Origin: Bog-473 sp963717455
GTDB lineage: Bacteria; Actinomycetota; Acidimicrobiia; Acidimicrobiales; RAAP-2
Assembly (NCBI GenBank): GCA_963717455.1
Contig: OY970336.1
Span: 806,001-870,000 of the forward strand
Direction of reading: 5' to 3'
DNA length: 64,000 nt
The first letter of the stretch is position 1, and each line of letters opens with the position of its first letter. The translations under genes and the position numbers were made by a program. This document shows positions 53,077 to 63,128 of the stretch, piece by piece. The notes under the pieces were generated by a model. That model was not told the origin of the DNA. It worked only from the letters and a program-made list of their open reading frames with translations, and made no database searches.

Positions 53077-54743
53077 TCCTCGTCCTCTTCGTCGGCTTGA
53101 GGCTCTTCGGTCTCACCTCGGGCTCCCGGTGCGCGGTACTTCGATCCCCCCGGGACGTGCGAGGCGGGAATAGGAGAATCGAGCGACAGGATGGCCTCGC
53201 GCGGGTGGATCGTCGACTCGATGTACTCGGCTTCCTCCCCGGAGAGCCCGAAGTGCTCGTAGAGGTCGGCGTCGGTCCAGCGGTGCTTCATGTCGAGTAG
53301 GGGCACAAAGCGGAAGCGATCCGGCGTAACGTGCTGAGTGCTTTTGCGCTGAAGCACCAAAAACCTGACGAACTTCGTTGTGAGATACCGCGCGAAATTC
53401 TCCGTCTCCTTGCGGCTCTTGAACATGCCAACGATCATGTAGGTCTGCGTGCAAGCCGAGCCGGGCGCAAGGGCGATCGGCTCCCCGAGCACGTACGAGA
53501 TCTCTCGGCCGTGCCCGTCTCCCGCCATCGGGATGAGGACCTTCCAGCGGTCGATCCACTCATGGTTGCGCTGGATCTGATCGGGCCGGCTGTAACCCAC
53601 GTGGCTTGCGTAGATGAGAGGAACTGCGCCCTCGAACGGTTCGGGCACACTGCCCGGGTAGTTGGATCGCATGGTGAGCCCGAACGGCTTCGTCACGCTG
53701 CAGATCTCTTCGACGTACTTGTCGGACTTGGCCTTGACCTTCTCGACAACGGACATGGCCTTGTTGTCTCGGATCACCACGCCGTCGCCCAGGCGGAGGT
53801 CGCGCTCCATTGTTGAGACGATGGTCCCGTCGATACGGGTCGAGAACTCGCAGTCGCCGTCGTGATCGCGGTCCCAGAGGAAGTAGTTCACCCCGCCCTT
53901 GATCTCGACCCCGGGGAAGCAGTCGAACAGCTTGGGGTTGTCGACAATGGTGCGCAACCGGCGATCGGCGATCATGCGTGCGCGGAACTCGTCCAGTCCC
54001 TTGCCGCCCGTGAACCAGCGCGACGGGATGATCATCGCCAGATATTTGGGCTCGAGAGCGATGGCGTGCTCGACGAAACGGTGATAGATCGACGAGGCCG
54101 TCGACCCGAACCCCTCGGTCCCAAGCTGGTAGGGCGGGTTGCCCACGATCACGTCGAACTGCATATTCTTCATCTCCTCAGTCGGATACGCCTCATGGAT
54201 GAAGGCGTAGGCATAGTTCTCTCGGGACTCTCCGCGCTCGAGGCTCGGCGGCGCACCGCACACCTTGCACCGACCTGACGCGTGACCTTGTCGGTTGGTT
54301 GGGTAATCGTGCTCAGAAGTAACGAATGGAAGGTGGCCTTCGGGAGTGTCGAAGTGAACCGCGGCGTACTTGCTTGTTGCGTCCTTCGACACATACACCG
54401 AGCGGCGTGTCATCTCGCCGTGGACCTGGGTGACCGCCGTCCCGTAGAGCATGTGCTTGAGGATGTGCTCAGCGCGTGCGGTCGGATCCGGCTCCCAGTC
54501 GGCCAGGCCATCCATCAGACGCCGGGCTGCCTCACGAAGGATGGAGCCCGACTTGGTCGCCGGGTCGAGCCAGCGGTACTTGGGGTTCGTCCAGACGTCG
54601 CTCGGTAGCAGGTCGAGCAGTGCGCGGGCCAACAGGGGCGGGGTCGGCACGGCATCAGAGGACAGCGCGGCGATGACGTCGAGGATGTCGGGCACGCGCT
54701 GCGCCCGAATCAACCCGGTGCCGCTGGTGAGCTCGATGGTCAT
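53073..54743 (-). CDS. Eco57I-like N6-adenine DNA methyltransferase
   Basis: The 556-residue protein has WLDPATKSGSILREAARRL (motif I region, 58-76), CKVC (159-162, possibly zinc-binding) and the catalytic NPPY motif at 202-205 (FDVIVGNPPYQLG). The C-terminal half is a target-recognition-like region. It modifies adenine in a specific DNA sequence. Its ATG overlaps the stop of the upstream methylase subunit, and its stop overlaps the helicase start, so the three are one operon. Confidence 0.9.
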   Translation of the reverse strand: MTIELTSGTGLIRAQRVPDILDVIAALSSDAVPTPPLLARALLDLLPSDVWTNPKYRWLDPATKSGSILREAARRLMDGLADWEPDPTARAEHILKHMLYGTAVTQVHGEMTRRSVYVSKDATSKYAAVHFDTPEGHLPFVTSEHDYPTNRQGHASGRCKVCGAPPSLERGESRENYAYAFIHEAYPTEEMKNMQFDVIVGNPPYQLGTEGFGSTASSIYHRFVEHAIALEPKYLAMIIPSRWFTGGKGLDEFRARMIADRRLRTIVDNPKLFDCFPGVEIKGGVNYFLWDRDHDGDCEFSTRIDGTIVSTMERDLRLGDGVVIRDNKAMSVVEKVKAKSDKYVEEICSVTKPFGLTMRSNYPGSVPEPFEGAVPLIYASHVGYSRPDQIQRNHEWIDRWKVLIPMAGDGHGREISYVLGEPIALAPGSACTQTYMIVGMFKSRKETENFARYLTTKFVRFLVLQRKSTQHVTPDRFRFVPLLDMKHRWTDADLYEHFGLSGEEAEYIESTIHPREAILSLDSPIPASHVPGGSKYRAPGARGETEEPQADEEDEE

Positions 54744-55606
54744 CGCCGCGAGGTTGTCTTGCCCCGGCTGGGCTTGTCTTTGACCGGTTCGGCCATGAGT
54801 TCGGAGTAGTGCACTGGCTCGGCGTCTTGGGTCCGCTCAGCCCAGAAGAGGTTGTGTTCGGCGGGCGGAACCAGGGCTTGGCTCCAGATCCGCTGAAAGC
54901 GGCCTCCCGGGTGAGGCCGCCACTCGCACAACTCGATCTGGTCTGCCGCGGTATGCACGTCACCGCAGACGATGTTGTCGCCCAAGATGAGCGCGGCGCC
55001 GTTTAGGAAGCCCGCGGTCGGCTCGACGGTATTCGCGTCGTTCTGGTAGTGCTCCAAGAGCACGTGGGCCATCCGGCCACGGGCCTCGGTGATGTTCTGC
55101 GGAGAGACGTCGACTCCGTAGATCGCCGCGATCGCGCGAAGCAGGCGATGCTCGTAGTGCTCCTGCGACACGCACTCAGCCTTGACTACGAGATCCAACT
55201 TGCGCCGGAGCACCTCGGTGAGGAAGTTGCCCGAGCCGCACGACGGCTCGAGGAACTTCACGTCCAGCTCGGTAAACGCGTCGGGGATCAAGCCCAGCAT
55301 GGCGTCCACTTCTCGCTGGTGGGTGAACACCTCGGCCAGATCGCGGACGCGCTCGCGGGAGCGCACCTGCCCGAACTTCGCCTCAAGCGGAGCCAAGATG
55401 GCGTCGTCGTCGAGAGGCCCTGCTTCGGCGCTCTGCGACCACCCGGCCTCGGTCTCCTCAGCCGCCAGGTCCTCCTCCCAGCCGACGTCTGGATCCTCGT
55501 GGCCACGGGCACTCCAAGGCGGTGTCCACCAGCCCGCCGCAGCGGTCTGTGCCTTTTTGCGCTGCGGTGCTTTCCGGCCCCCCGCGCCACCTGCGCCTGC
55601 TGTCAC
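54740..55606 (-). CDS. N6-adenine methyltransferase partner subunit
   Basis: The 288-residue protein has SAM motif I FLEPSCGSGNFLTEVL (118-133) after RVRDLAEVFTHQREVDAMLG, and the C-terminal signature EPVHYSELMAEP, both typical of the second methylase protein of Eco57I-like/helicase systems. No NPPY motif is present. It may supply SAM binding or a structural role. The first 60 residues are low complexity. Its 5' end lies exactly at the inversion junction with the plus-strand helicase fragment. Confidence 0.82.
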   Translation of the reverse strand: MTAGAGGAGGRKAPQRKKAQTAAAGWWTPPWSARGHEDPDVGWEEDLAAEETEAGWSQSAEAGPLDDDAILAPLEAKFGQVRSRERVRDLAEVFTHQREVDAMLGLIPDAFTELDVKFLEPSCGSGNFLTEVLRRKLDLVVKAECVSQEHYEHRLLRAIAAIYGVDVSPQNITEARGRMAHVLLEHYQNDANTVEPTAGFLNGAALILGDNIVCGDVHTAADQIELCEWRPHPGGRFQRIWSQALVPPAEHNLFWAERTQDAEPVHYSELMAEPVKDKPSRGKTTSRR

Positions 55607-55609
55607 GCT

Positions 55610-56364
55610 ATTACCCGGCGCCCTCTGATGTCATCGCCGAGCTCATCGAGTTCCTCCCGATCTTCGCGTTCGACGGTGGCCGAATGGACCCCGTGGACGT
55701 CAACGCCGTGATGGACTGGGGGACCGCCGGTGCAGGTGCGGCGATGCTTGCCAAGCGATGGGGAAGCCCTCGACTGATCGACCTCTCCGAAGAGGTCCTC
55801 ACCAGGCTTCTCGCCAACACGGATCTCGTCGAACGCCTTGAGCAGATGGAAGACTTCCGCGCGCTGCGCCAGGACGCGACGAAGATCATCGCCCAGTCTC
55901 AGAGGATCCGAAAGGGAAAGAAGCCGAAGACCGGCGGGGGCGGCGAGGACGAAGACCCGGACGCGAAGGCCGCCCGCAAGGCCAAGCGCGAGCAGGTGAA
56001 GAGCCTGCGCGACAAGCTACTGAAATTTGTGCAGGCGGTGCCGGTGTTCATGTACCTCACCGACTTCCGTGAAGAGGCGCTCGTCGATGTCATCGAGTCC
56101 CTCGACACTCAGCTCTTCGAGCGCGTCACCGGCCTCACCTTGTCCGACTTCCATAAGCTGTCCGATGTCGGCGTCTTCCACCCCACCCACATGAACGAGG
56201 CCATCTGGCAGTTCCGCCTGTTCGAGCGGGCCAGCCTCGACTACCTGGGTATCGCACCCGAGTCAGACGAAGTGCGTGCTGTGGGCTTGTGGGACCACAC
56301 TCGAGAGGAACCCGCGCCGAGAGGCGAGCACAGGATGCGACATGCCACCACCTCGGCCACGTGA
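55610..56364 (+). pseudogene. C-terminal half of the R-M helicase, detached on opposite strand
   Basis: The segment AELIEFLPIFAFDGGRMDPV, then LAKRWGSPRLIDLSEEVLTR, LRDKLLKFVQAVPVFMYLTD and VTGLTLSDFHKLSDVGVFHP matches the C-terminal region of helicases of the kind at 51277, which there is cut off. No start codon or N-terminal helicase domain is attached in this orientation. The frame opens at 55522 only in antisense to the methylase gene. The stop TGA overlaps the GTG of the next gene by two bases. Confidence 0.75.
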
Positions 56365-56582
56365 ACTCGTCTCCCAGGCGGACGCGAAGCGAGTTCCGAG
56401 ACATAGGCTGCGATTTCGCTGTAGTCCGCCAGATAGAGCGCGCTTTCCAGAACGAAGACTTCTATCCACTCGCTGAGGCCAATCAGACGCCGGAGCTATG
56501 GGCAGACGGCCAGAGACGGAGCATCTTCACTCTCTACGCCGACACGATCCCTCCGCTGCAGCGACTTCTGGGCGACGGCTGA
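56361..56582 (+). CDS. small protein coupled to helicase fragment
   Basis: The 73-residue product begins at GTG 56361, overlapping the helicase stop (GTGA). It reads REFRDIGCDFAVVRQIERAF then NEDFYPLAEANQTPEL and GQRRSIFTLYADTI. It resembles the N-terminal part of abortive-infection-type proteins (a GQRRSIF-like motif), but this is a weak impression. It may be truncated, since it ends shortly after the conserved part. Confidence 0.5.
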   Translation: MNSSPRRTRSEFRDIGCDFAVVRQIERAFQNEDFYPLAEANQTPELWADGQRRSIFTLYADTIPPLQRLLGDG

Positions 56583-56705
56583 ATGGTTGAGTGGCGCTGA
56601 CACCTGCAACCCGCGACCCGATCCTCAGTTTGAATGGTTATCCAAGCTCCATCTGCTCGAGAGCCCGAGTCAAGAGGGGTGAACGGCGGTCATTAGGCTT
56701 CGCCA

Positions 56706-59318
56706 ATGTCCTCAGTTCTCGACACCGTGCTGCAATGGTCAGCGTCCCGACCGCTCTGGCAGCGGGACGCTCTGCGCCGCCTAATCACAGAGGGCTCCCT
56801 TGAAGACGCCCGGGTCACGGCCTACGCCGCCGCCTGCTTGGGGGAGGACCCAGGAACGCTGGAGCCCCTGGTCCGGGATCACGTCCCAGCCTCTCCATCC
56901 GACGAACAGCCGGTAGTCGTCCTCGGCATCCATTCCGCCACCAACGTCAACTCCTTGGCTCCGGGTGAGCACCTGACCTTCGCAGAGAAAGGCATGACGA
57001 TCGTCTACGGCGACAACGGAAGCGGCAAGTCTGGATACGCCCGCATTCTCAAGGCGGTCACACGAACACGGGCCTCCGAGCGGGTTCACAACGACATCTT
57101 TAAAGACCCGTCGCTGATTCCGGGAGCAACGATCGATTTTGCAATTGCCGGAACGGCGCAGAGCTTCGATTGGTCCCCGGGAACAGAGGGAAGTGATCCG
57201 CTCTCACAGGCGAGCTTCTTCGACCGATCGTGCAGCGGCATCTACCTGTCCCGCGACACCGAGGTCGCGTTTCGCCCGTTTGGGCTGGGCTTGTTCGACG
57301 AACTCGTTGAGGTGTGCGAACGGGTACGCGCCGTGTTGGATCGTCGTGCGACCGAGGCCGGACGACGCAGTGGGGGACTTCCGGCACTTGACGAGACGAC
57401 GCAAGCTGGAACATTCCTTAAGGGACTGTCCACGGCAACAAGGGACTCAGACATCGCTCAAGAGTGTGTGTTCAGTGATGAATCGCAGGAACGGTTGGAC
57501 TTACTCACGCAGGCCGAAGCACTTGCGCAACAGGGCACAACACGAGCCGAAGCACTCCGATTGCAACGACTCGCCTCCCGCGCTGATCGGCTCAGGGAGT
57601 CACTGACCACCGTGGCCGCATCGGTATCGCGGGACACACTGGATCAGTTGATCAGTTTGCGCGACGCGGAGAATACGGCATCAACTGCCGCTCGAATCGC
57701 CCGAGAGCAGGCAATGCAGGACGTGACGCTGGACGGTGTTGGTCAAGCAGTGTGGCGCACTCTTTGGGAAGCTGCTCGAACCTATTCCGACACCGTTGCG
57801 TATCCGGACCACAGTTTTCCAGTGGTGGAAAATGCTGTCTGCGTGCTTTGTCAGCAGCCGCTCACGGCTGAAGGCTCAGAACGTGTGACACGGTTTGAGA
57901 CCTTCATTCGAGACACGACACAAGAGGCGGCCCGCACTGCTACGGCCGCGTTCGGCGCAGCTCGTGATGCCCTCAATCGTTTGATTGTCATCGACAACTC
58001 TCTGTCTGACGTGATCGACGACCTGCGTAACGATAACGCGGAGCTGGGAACAGCGATCGATGAATACCGCCAACGAGCCGCGGACCTATTGTCGGTACTG
58101 AAGTCGATCGGCACCGACGACGAACAGACGTGGGACACAAATATTCCCGAACCACCGACCCACACTCTCGATGTCGTGATTGCAGGGCTGAACGCTCGTT
58201 CGGAGGAACTCAACAAGACGGTCAGCACGGAGGGATCCGCGCAGCTCGTCGCTGAGCTGTCTGAGCTTCGTGCACGCAGAATGCTTGCAAATGCCGTTGC
58301 CGCCGTGTCGGCAGAACGAAACCGTTTGAAGCTCATCGGCGCCATCGCAACCGCCAGGTCGGAAGCGAGTACGAACGCCATAACTTCCAAGGGAACGGAA
58401 CTGACCAAGGCAACGCTGACAGAGGTTCTGATCGACGGATTTTCGCGAGAGACCGACAGGTTGGGCGTGGAACGGGTGGTGTTGCGTGAGGTCGGTGGAC
58501 GCAGGGGCGTGCTGCGGTGTCGTGCGGGATTCATCGGCGCAGAGCGCGATGTGCCCATGCCCGAAGTTCTCAGCGAAGGTGAGCAGACGGCATTGGGGAT
58601 GGCCGGATTTCTTGCCGAGGTGCGGACAGACCCGTCGAAGTCAGCGCTCATCTTCGATGACCCTGTTAGTTCGCTTGACCACGAGCGCCGCGACAAGGTC
58701 GCCAAGACGCTGGTCACTCTCGCTAGCGAGCGTCAGACCATTGTCTTCACGCACGACCTCGCATTCGTTCTAGCTCTCAAGAAGCACGCCGTACACGACT
58801 CAGTAGAAGTGACGGAACGTTCGATCGAACGGCTGAACAAGATTCCCGGTCATTGTGACAATGATCACAAGTTCAGCGCCAAGCTAGTCAAGGAAAGGCT
58901 CCAAGAACTCGACGGTGAACTGGTGTCCCTGCGAGGACGACGGGACGCCATGACGGACTCCGGATATCGCGATGCGACGTGCAGGTGGTACCGGTTGCTG
59001 CGGCGAACTTGGGAGCGTGCGATTGAAGAGAACCTAGTTGGCGGCGTTCTCACGAGGGACGATTTTCAGGTACATCCGACAATGGTGCGTACGCTCATTC
59101 TGTTCACCGCGGAGGACAACAAAGAGTTACAGTGCGGGTACGGCAGGGCGACGGAGTGTAGCGAATCGCACGATGAGAGTGCGGCAATCAACTCTCCGGC
59201 TCCGACACTCGAGGAAATGACAATGGACCTTGAATCATTGCGCGCTTGGTCGAAGCGGCTCACCACGAGACAGGGCCTTTCCGAGGAGAAGATCTACGAA
59301 ATGACCGCCAGCAAGTAA
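56706..59318 (+). CDS. Rad50/RloC-like AAA ATPase with coiled coil and CxxC hook
   Basis: The 870-residue protein has Walker A GDNGSGKS (102-109), an SMC-like signature LSEGEQ (622-627), Walker B ALIFDDPVSSLD (647-658) and a switch His (THDLAF, 682-687). Between them is a helical region with the motif CVLCQQPL (379-386), a possible zinc hook. The N-terminus (WQRDALRRLITEG) is typical of AAA_13-family defence ATPases. The C-terminal 180 residues could be an effector such as an RNase, as in RloC, but no known catalytic motif was recognised. Confidence 0.85.
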   Translation: MSSVLDTVLQWSASRPLWQRDALRRLITEGSLEDARVTAYAAACLGEDPGTLEPLVRDHVPASPSDEQPVVVLGIHSATNVNSLAPGEHLTFAEKGMTIVYGDNGSGKSGYARILKAVTRTRASERVHNDIFKDPSLIPGATIDFAIAGTAQSFDWSPGTEGSDPLSQASFFDRSCSGIYLSRDTEVAFRPFGLGLFDELVEVCERVRAVLDRRATEAGRRSGGLPALDETTQAGTFLKGLSTATRDSDIAQECVFSDESQERLDLLTQAEALAQQGTTRAEALRLQRLASRADRLRESLTTVAASVSRDTLDQLISLRDAENTASTAARIAREQAMQDVTLDGVGQAVWRTLWEAARTYSDTVAYPDHSFPVVENAVCVLCQQPLTAEGSERVTRFETFIRDTTQEAARTATAAFGAARDALNRLIVIDNSLSDVIDDLRNDNAELGTAIDEYRQRAADLLSVLKSIGTDDEQTWDTNIPEPPTHTLDVVIAGLNARSEELNKTVSTEGSAQLVAELSELRARRMLANAVAAVSAERNRLKLIGAIATARSEASTNAITSKGTELTKATLTEVLIDGFSRETDRLGVERVVLREVGGRRGVLRCRAGFIGAERDVPMPEVLSEGEQTALGMAGFLAEVRTDPSKSALIFDDPVSSLDHERRDKVAKTLVTLASERQTIVFTHDLAFVLALKKHAVHDSVEVTERSIERLNKIPGHCDNDHKFSAKLVKERLQELDGELVSLRGRRDAMTDSGYRDATCRWYRLLRRTWERAIEENLVGGVLTRDDFQVHPTMVRTLILFTAEDNKELQCGYGRATECSESHDESAAINSPAPTLEEMTMDLESLRAWSKRLTTRQGLSEEKIYEMTASK

Positions 59319-59456
59319 TCGCACATTCCCGCCGACGGCCTTGCGGCTTGATTTACTGGAGAAGGATTGTCCAACCGGTATCAGCTCCAGGCACGGGCAT
59401 CTGATCTCGCAGTCAGGATCGGGTGTAGGAAAGCGCTCCACCAAGTCACGACTTGC

Positions 59457-62400
59457 TCATCGGCCCACTCCTCGCACGGCCTCGATCTCGACGTCGTGCC
59501 CCGTGCTCATCCGGTTCGCGGCGGCCTGATAGGTGATAGCCCGCGCATGCGCTGCGGCGCTAAGTGCGCGCTGAAACTCGATTATCTGTTCGGTGCTCTT
59601 CTGGTCGTTGCGACCTCCAAGGGTCTCCTGTCGGGTGATCTGCCAGCGATCCCGGTAGGCAGCGATTGTCGATACGTCGCGCAGCCAGCGGACTCGGTCG
59701 CCCCGATCATCCGGAGCCGGCCCGAGCCTTTCCACCCAATCGAGTCTGGCCTCAACTGCTTGATTGGCGAGTGTCCGAGCCCGCATTTCCATCGCGTGGT
59801 CACGGTCGGTCAACGCGCGGGCCATTTCGGGGTCGGTGACACCTCGCACCCTCGGGATCAGCCCGGCGATGAAGCCGTCCGACCCACGTCGCCCGCCGTT
59901 GGCCGCCTGGATCCAGCGATGAACCCGGGCGTGGAGCACGGCGGCCTCGTCGACGGCGTCGCTCAACGACCGGCCGGCGACCAGTTGCGGGAAGGCCGCC
60001 TCGATATCCAAGCCGCGGGCGTCCGCATCGCGGAATGCCGCGAGCAACGGACCGTGCGCCTCGCTCGAACGGACGGCGTCGATCTCCGTCGGCGTGAGCC
60101 CTGAAGCCACCAGCAAGGCATCCCAGCGTTCGGCCTGGGCGTAGGTGGCCAGCGTCAGGTATTCCGCTGAGAGGCGTTCGAACCCCTCCGCCTCGCTCTG
60201 TGCACGGCGGATCATGCCGTGCGCCGCCACGTCGGCACCCTCGTTGCGCAGCACGCCAGCCAGTACCTCTCTGGCTGTGGCCGGTTCGGTCGCTTCGTCA
60301 TGGGAGGTTTGCGGGTCGGGGTCGTAGTGGGTGTCGACGTAGAGCCAGTTGCCTTCCCGTCCTCTGGTGCCCGAGACGTAGAGCACTTCGCGAGTGGTCG
60401 TGGGAGAGACGATGGCGTGCGCCGTATCGACGGTGCGACCCTGTGCCCGATGTGCAGTCGAGGCGTAGGCCAGCTCGACGTGGTCTCGCACGTAGTCGGC
60501 CGGCAGGAGCACCACTCCGGTTCCGTTGGCCCGCTTCACGGTCATGCTGCCATCTTCGAACGTGGCTATCACGCTCCACCGGTCCCCGTTGCGGACCCAC
60601 GTTCGCCCGCTCATCAAATGGCGGTTGTTCTGGCGGGTACGCACTTGGTCACCGACTCCCGCCGTCCCGCCACCGGTGACCATGACGCCCTCGTCGATGA
60701 CCTGCCCTGCGGATACTCGGTCGGTCCGGGCCCGGGCGTTGAGCTCGCTGACGGTGCCCAGATCGCCCGCGATCATCAGGCTCGTGCGTCCGGCTGCGAC
60801 GTCGTGCTTCCACGCCGCAAAGACGGCCTCGAGCATCTCGTCCCGGTCGCCGGACACGATGCGGTGGTGGGCCTCGTAGGCGTCGATCGCATCCTCGGAG
60901 CCAGCCCGTAGCTCGACACTGGCTCTTTGTTCCCAGACGCTGTGGAACCGACGTACGTCGTTCAGCTCGGGGGCCAGCCCGTCGCGGTCGCGCACAAGAG
61001 CTGCGAACATGCCACCTGCTTCGACCGCGCCGAGCTGTGCCTGGTCACCGACCAGGAGCACCTTGGCCCCGGCGCCGCCGGCCGCCGTGACCAGCTCGTC
61101 GAGAGAGAATGTGCCCGCCAAGGTGGCTTCCTCCACGATGACGAGTTGACCTTTCCGGAGCCGCCAGCGGGCCACCTCAGCCTCGGCGGCGGCGATGCGC
61201 CGTCGCACCGGCAAACGGCGCCGCTCTGAGGCGCCGGCCGACCTGAGCTCGCGGCGAAGGGCCGCCAGCCTGCTCAGCCGCTCGGCCTCCTGGCGGTGCT
61301 CGTAGAGCCATTTCGCCGTGTTCTCGGTGTCGATACCCAGCTCGCCTGCCAGGACCGCGGCGGCTGCCGCAGAGGGCGCCAGCCCGAGCACAGATCCCGC
61401 CCCGCGTTCAGCTTCCCAGACGGCTCGGAGCCCGGCCATCGTAGTCGATTTGCCCGTCCCCGCCGGGCCGACCAGGACGTCGAGTGAACGACCCGAGGTG
61501 GCGATCTGCCCCACAGCCACGGCCTGGTCGAGGCTCAGCGGGTGATCTCGACCGGGCAGGTTTGCTGTAGTTGCTGTCGCCACGGTGCCCCTCGCGACGG
61601 CGGGCCCGCCTGTCTGACGCCCAGCGGCGAGCAGCCGGCCCTCGGCCTCCAAAAGGGCGGCCGTGGTGTAGATCTCGCGGCCCTTCGCCCGGAATCGGCT
61701 GGTGCCGTCGCTACGGCGCAGGTGCTCTGGTGTGTGGTGCAGCTCGGGTGCAGAGATCAGCAGCGACTGCGCGGCGGCCAAGTCAGTCGTGCGTTCAGCC
61801 ACCGCGATCCTGTCCTCGGGCGAGGCGAAGCGAACTCCGTGCAGCTGGCGGTGAACTTCGGCCAAGACGTTGGCCCGAGAGAAGGTGGCGCGGCGTTCCG
61901 CCACGGTCTGCACCGCCACGCCGGCCGCATCGGCCAGGATTGCGTCGGCCAAATCGCCGGCGTGCAACAGGGGCAGGTCATTGCGATCGGCAAGACCGCA
62001 AACCCAAGATCGTTGGTCACTTCCGACATACCACTCGGCCCGCTGGCGCCAACGGCTGGTCATCGCCGCTAGGCTGCGATGTTCTTTGGCCGGCCGGGTC
62101 TCGAGCGTGGCCCGGCGGCGCATATCGAGCACCTCGGTGCTTGTCGGTTGGCGACCTCGAGCCGTGGCGAACTCGACCACCAGGGCGTTTTTGCGCTCCT
62201 CGATGGCCACCGAGCGCTGCGAGAACTCGGCCATGAGGGCCTCGGGCACCCCGGTCACTTCGAAACGGATCTGCTCGGAGTGGCGCCGAGCCCGGCCGTC
62301 CCAGCTCCACCCCAACTCCTTCGTCAACAGGTCGCTGAGCACGCCCTGGTGCAGCTCGGAGAGAGCCACGACGGACTTGAACAAGCCCCTCGAATCGAGT

Positions 62401-63128
62401 GTGCGCCACTTGCCGTCGGAGACCGAACGGGCGCGGTTGGCCACCACCACATGGTCGTGGAGCTGGGGATCCCCGGCTCTCGAGTCCCAGTGGGTGAAGG
62501 CCGCGGCCACAACTCCGTCGACGTCTTCTTGCACCACTCCGTTGGTGCCCGAACGCGAGTGGAACACCTCGCGTTCGGCGTAGGTGAGCACCACCTCGAT
62601 GGCGCGGCGATGGCAGGCGTATATCTGGGCCTTGGTCTCCCGGTCGGCCAGGGCCCAGGCCGTGGACACCGACTTGGACGGCGAGAAGGTCAGGTCGATC
62701 CCGGCGACGGGCGTACGGAAGGTCCCTCCCTTCGCCCGTTCCTCGGCCTCGATGCGGGACAGCTCTTCGGCCCGTTCGGTGCCGGTGTGGGTGGCCGGGA
62801 TGGCAACAACCCGCTCGGCTACCCGGCGTGCCAGGGAGAGGTGCGTCCGGTTGGGCTGACGGCCGAGTGCCTGGCCTGTAACTGGGTCCGCGCACATCCC
62901 GAGCAGGTTGAACAGGTGCTGCTCGGTCACCTGCGAACCCGGCTCGACCCCGCGGCCGTCGTCGAGGCCGCCCAGGCCTGCACCCATGAACACCCCGGGC
63001 GGGGTCCCCGACGTGGCGTAGTAGCGGGTCAAGTTGGAGGAGTGGCCCGGGGCGCCGTCACCAACGGCGACAGACTCCATCAGGTAGCGATAGCCCGACC
63101 CCAAGGTCATCCGGCGTAGCGAGATCAC
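59457..63128 (-). CDS. MobF-family relaxase/helicase (TrwC/TraA type)
   Basis: The protein (1223 residues from GTG 63128) starts with a TrwC relaxase domain: tyrosine pair in LTRYYATSGTPPG (residues about 36-37), GIDLTFSPSKSVS, and the metal-binding histidines in FTHWDSRAGDPQLHDHVVVA (H213, H224, H226). A RecD-like helicase domain follows (VGPAGTGKSTTMAGL at about 554; VIVEEATLAGTFSLDEL; YASTAHRAQGRTVDTAHAIV). It would nick at oriT and unwind DNA for conjugative transfer. The frame extends to 63233 upstream, but the domain begins at ISLRRMTLGSGY. Confidence 0.93.
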   Translation of the reverse strand: MISLRRMTLGSGYRYLMESVAVGDGAPGHSSNLTRYYATSGTPPGVFMGAGLGGLDDGRGVEPGSQVTEQHLFNLLGMCADPVTGQALGRQPNRTHLSLARRVAERVVAIPATHTGTERAEELSRIEAEERAKGGTFRTPVAGIDLTFSPSKSVSTAWALADRETKAQIYACHRRAIEVVLTYAEREVFHSRSGTNGVVQEDVDGVVAAAFTHWDSRAGDPQLHDHVVVANRARSVSDGKWRTLDSRGLFKSVVALSELHQGVLSDLLTKELGWSWDGRARRHSEQIRFEVTGVPEALMAEFSQRSVAIEERKNALVVEFATARGRQPTSTEVLDMRRRATLETRPAKEHRSLAAMTSRWRQRAEWYVGSDQRSWVCGLADRNDLPLLHAGDLADAILADAAGVAVQTVAERRATFSRANVLAEVHRQLHGVRFASPEDRIAVAERTTDLAAAQSLLISAPELHHTPEHLRRSDGTSRFRAKGREIYTTAALLEAEGRLLAAGRQTGGPAVARGTVATATTANLPGRDHPLSLDQAVAVGQIATSGRSLDVLVGPAGTGKSTTMAGLRAVWEAERGAGSVLGLAPSAAAAAVLAGELGIDTENTAKWLYEHRQEAERLSRLAALRRELRSAGASERRRLPVRRRIAAAEAEVARWRLRKGQLVIVEEATLAGTFSLDELVTAAGGAGAKVLLVGDQAQLGAVEAGGMFAALVRDRDGLAPELNDVRRFHSVWEQRASVELRAGSEDAIDAYEAHHRIVSGDRDEMLEAVFAAWKHDVAAGRTSLMIAGDLGTVSELNARARTDRVSAGQVIDEGVMVTGGGTAGVGDQVRTRQNNRHLMSGRTWVRNGDRWSVIATFEDGSMTVKRANGTGVVLLPADYVRDHVELAYASTAHRAQGRTVDTAHAIVSPTTTREVLYVSGTRGREGNWLYVDTHYDPDPQTSHDEATEPATAREVLAGVLRNEGADVAAHGMIRRAQSEAEGFERLSAEYLTLATYAQAERWDALLVASGLTPTEIDAVRSSEAHGPLLAAFRDADARGLDIEAAFPQLVAGRSLSDAVDEAAVLHARVHRWIQAANGGRRGSDGFIAGLIPRVRGVTDPEMARALTDRDHAMEMRARTLANQAVEARLDWVERLGPAPDDRGDRVRWLRDVSTIAAYRDRWQITRQETLGGRNDQKSTEQIIEFQRALSAAAHARAITYQAAANRMSTGHDVEIEAVRGVGR

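Noticed and set aside
62079..63119. 346-codon plus-strand frame opposite the relaxase
   Set aside because: Antisense to the highly conserved TrwC domain and with no start signal.
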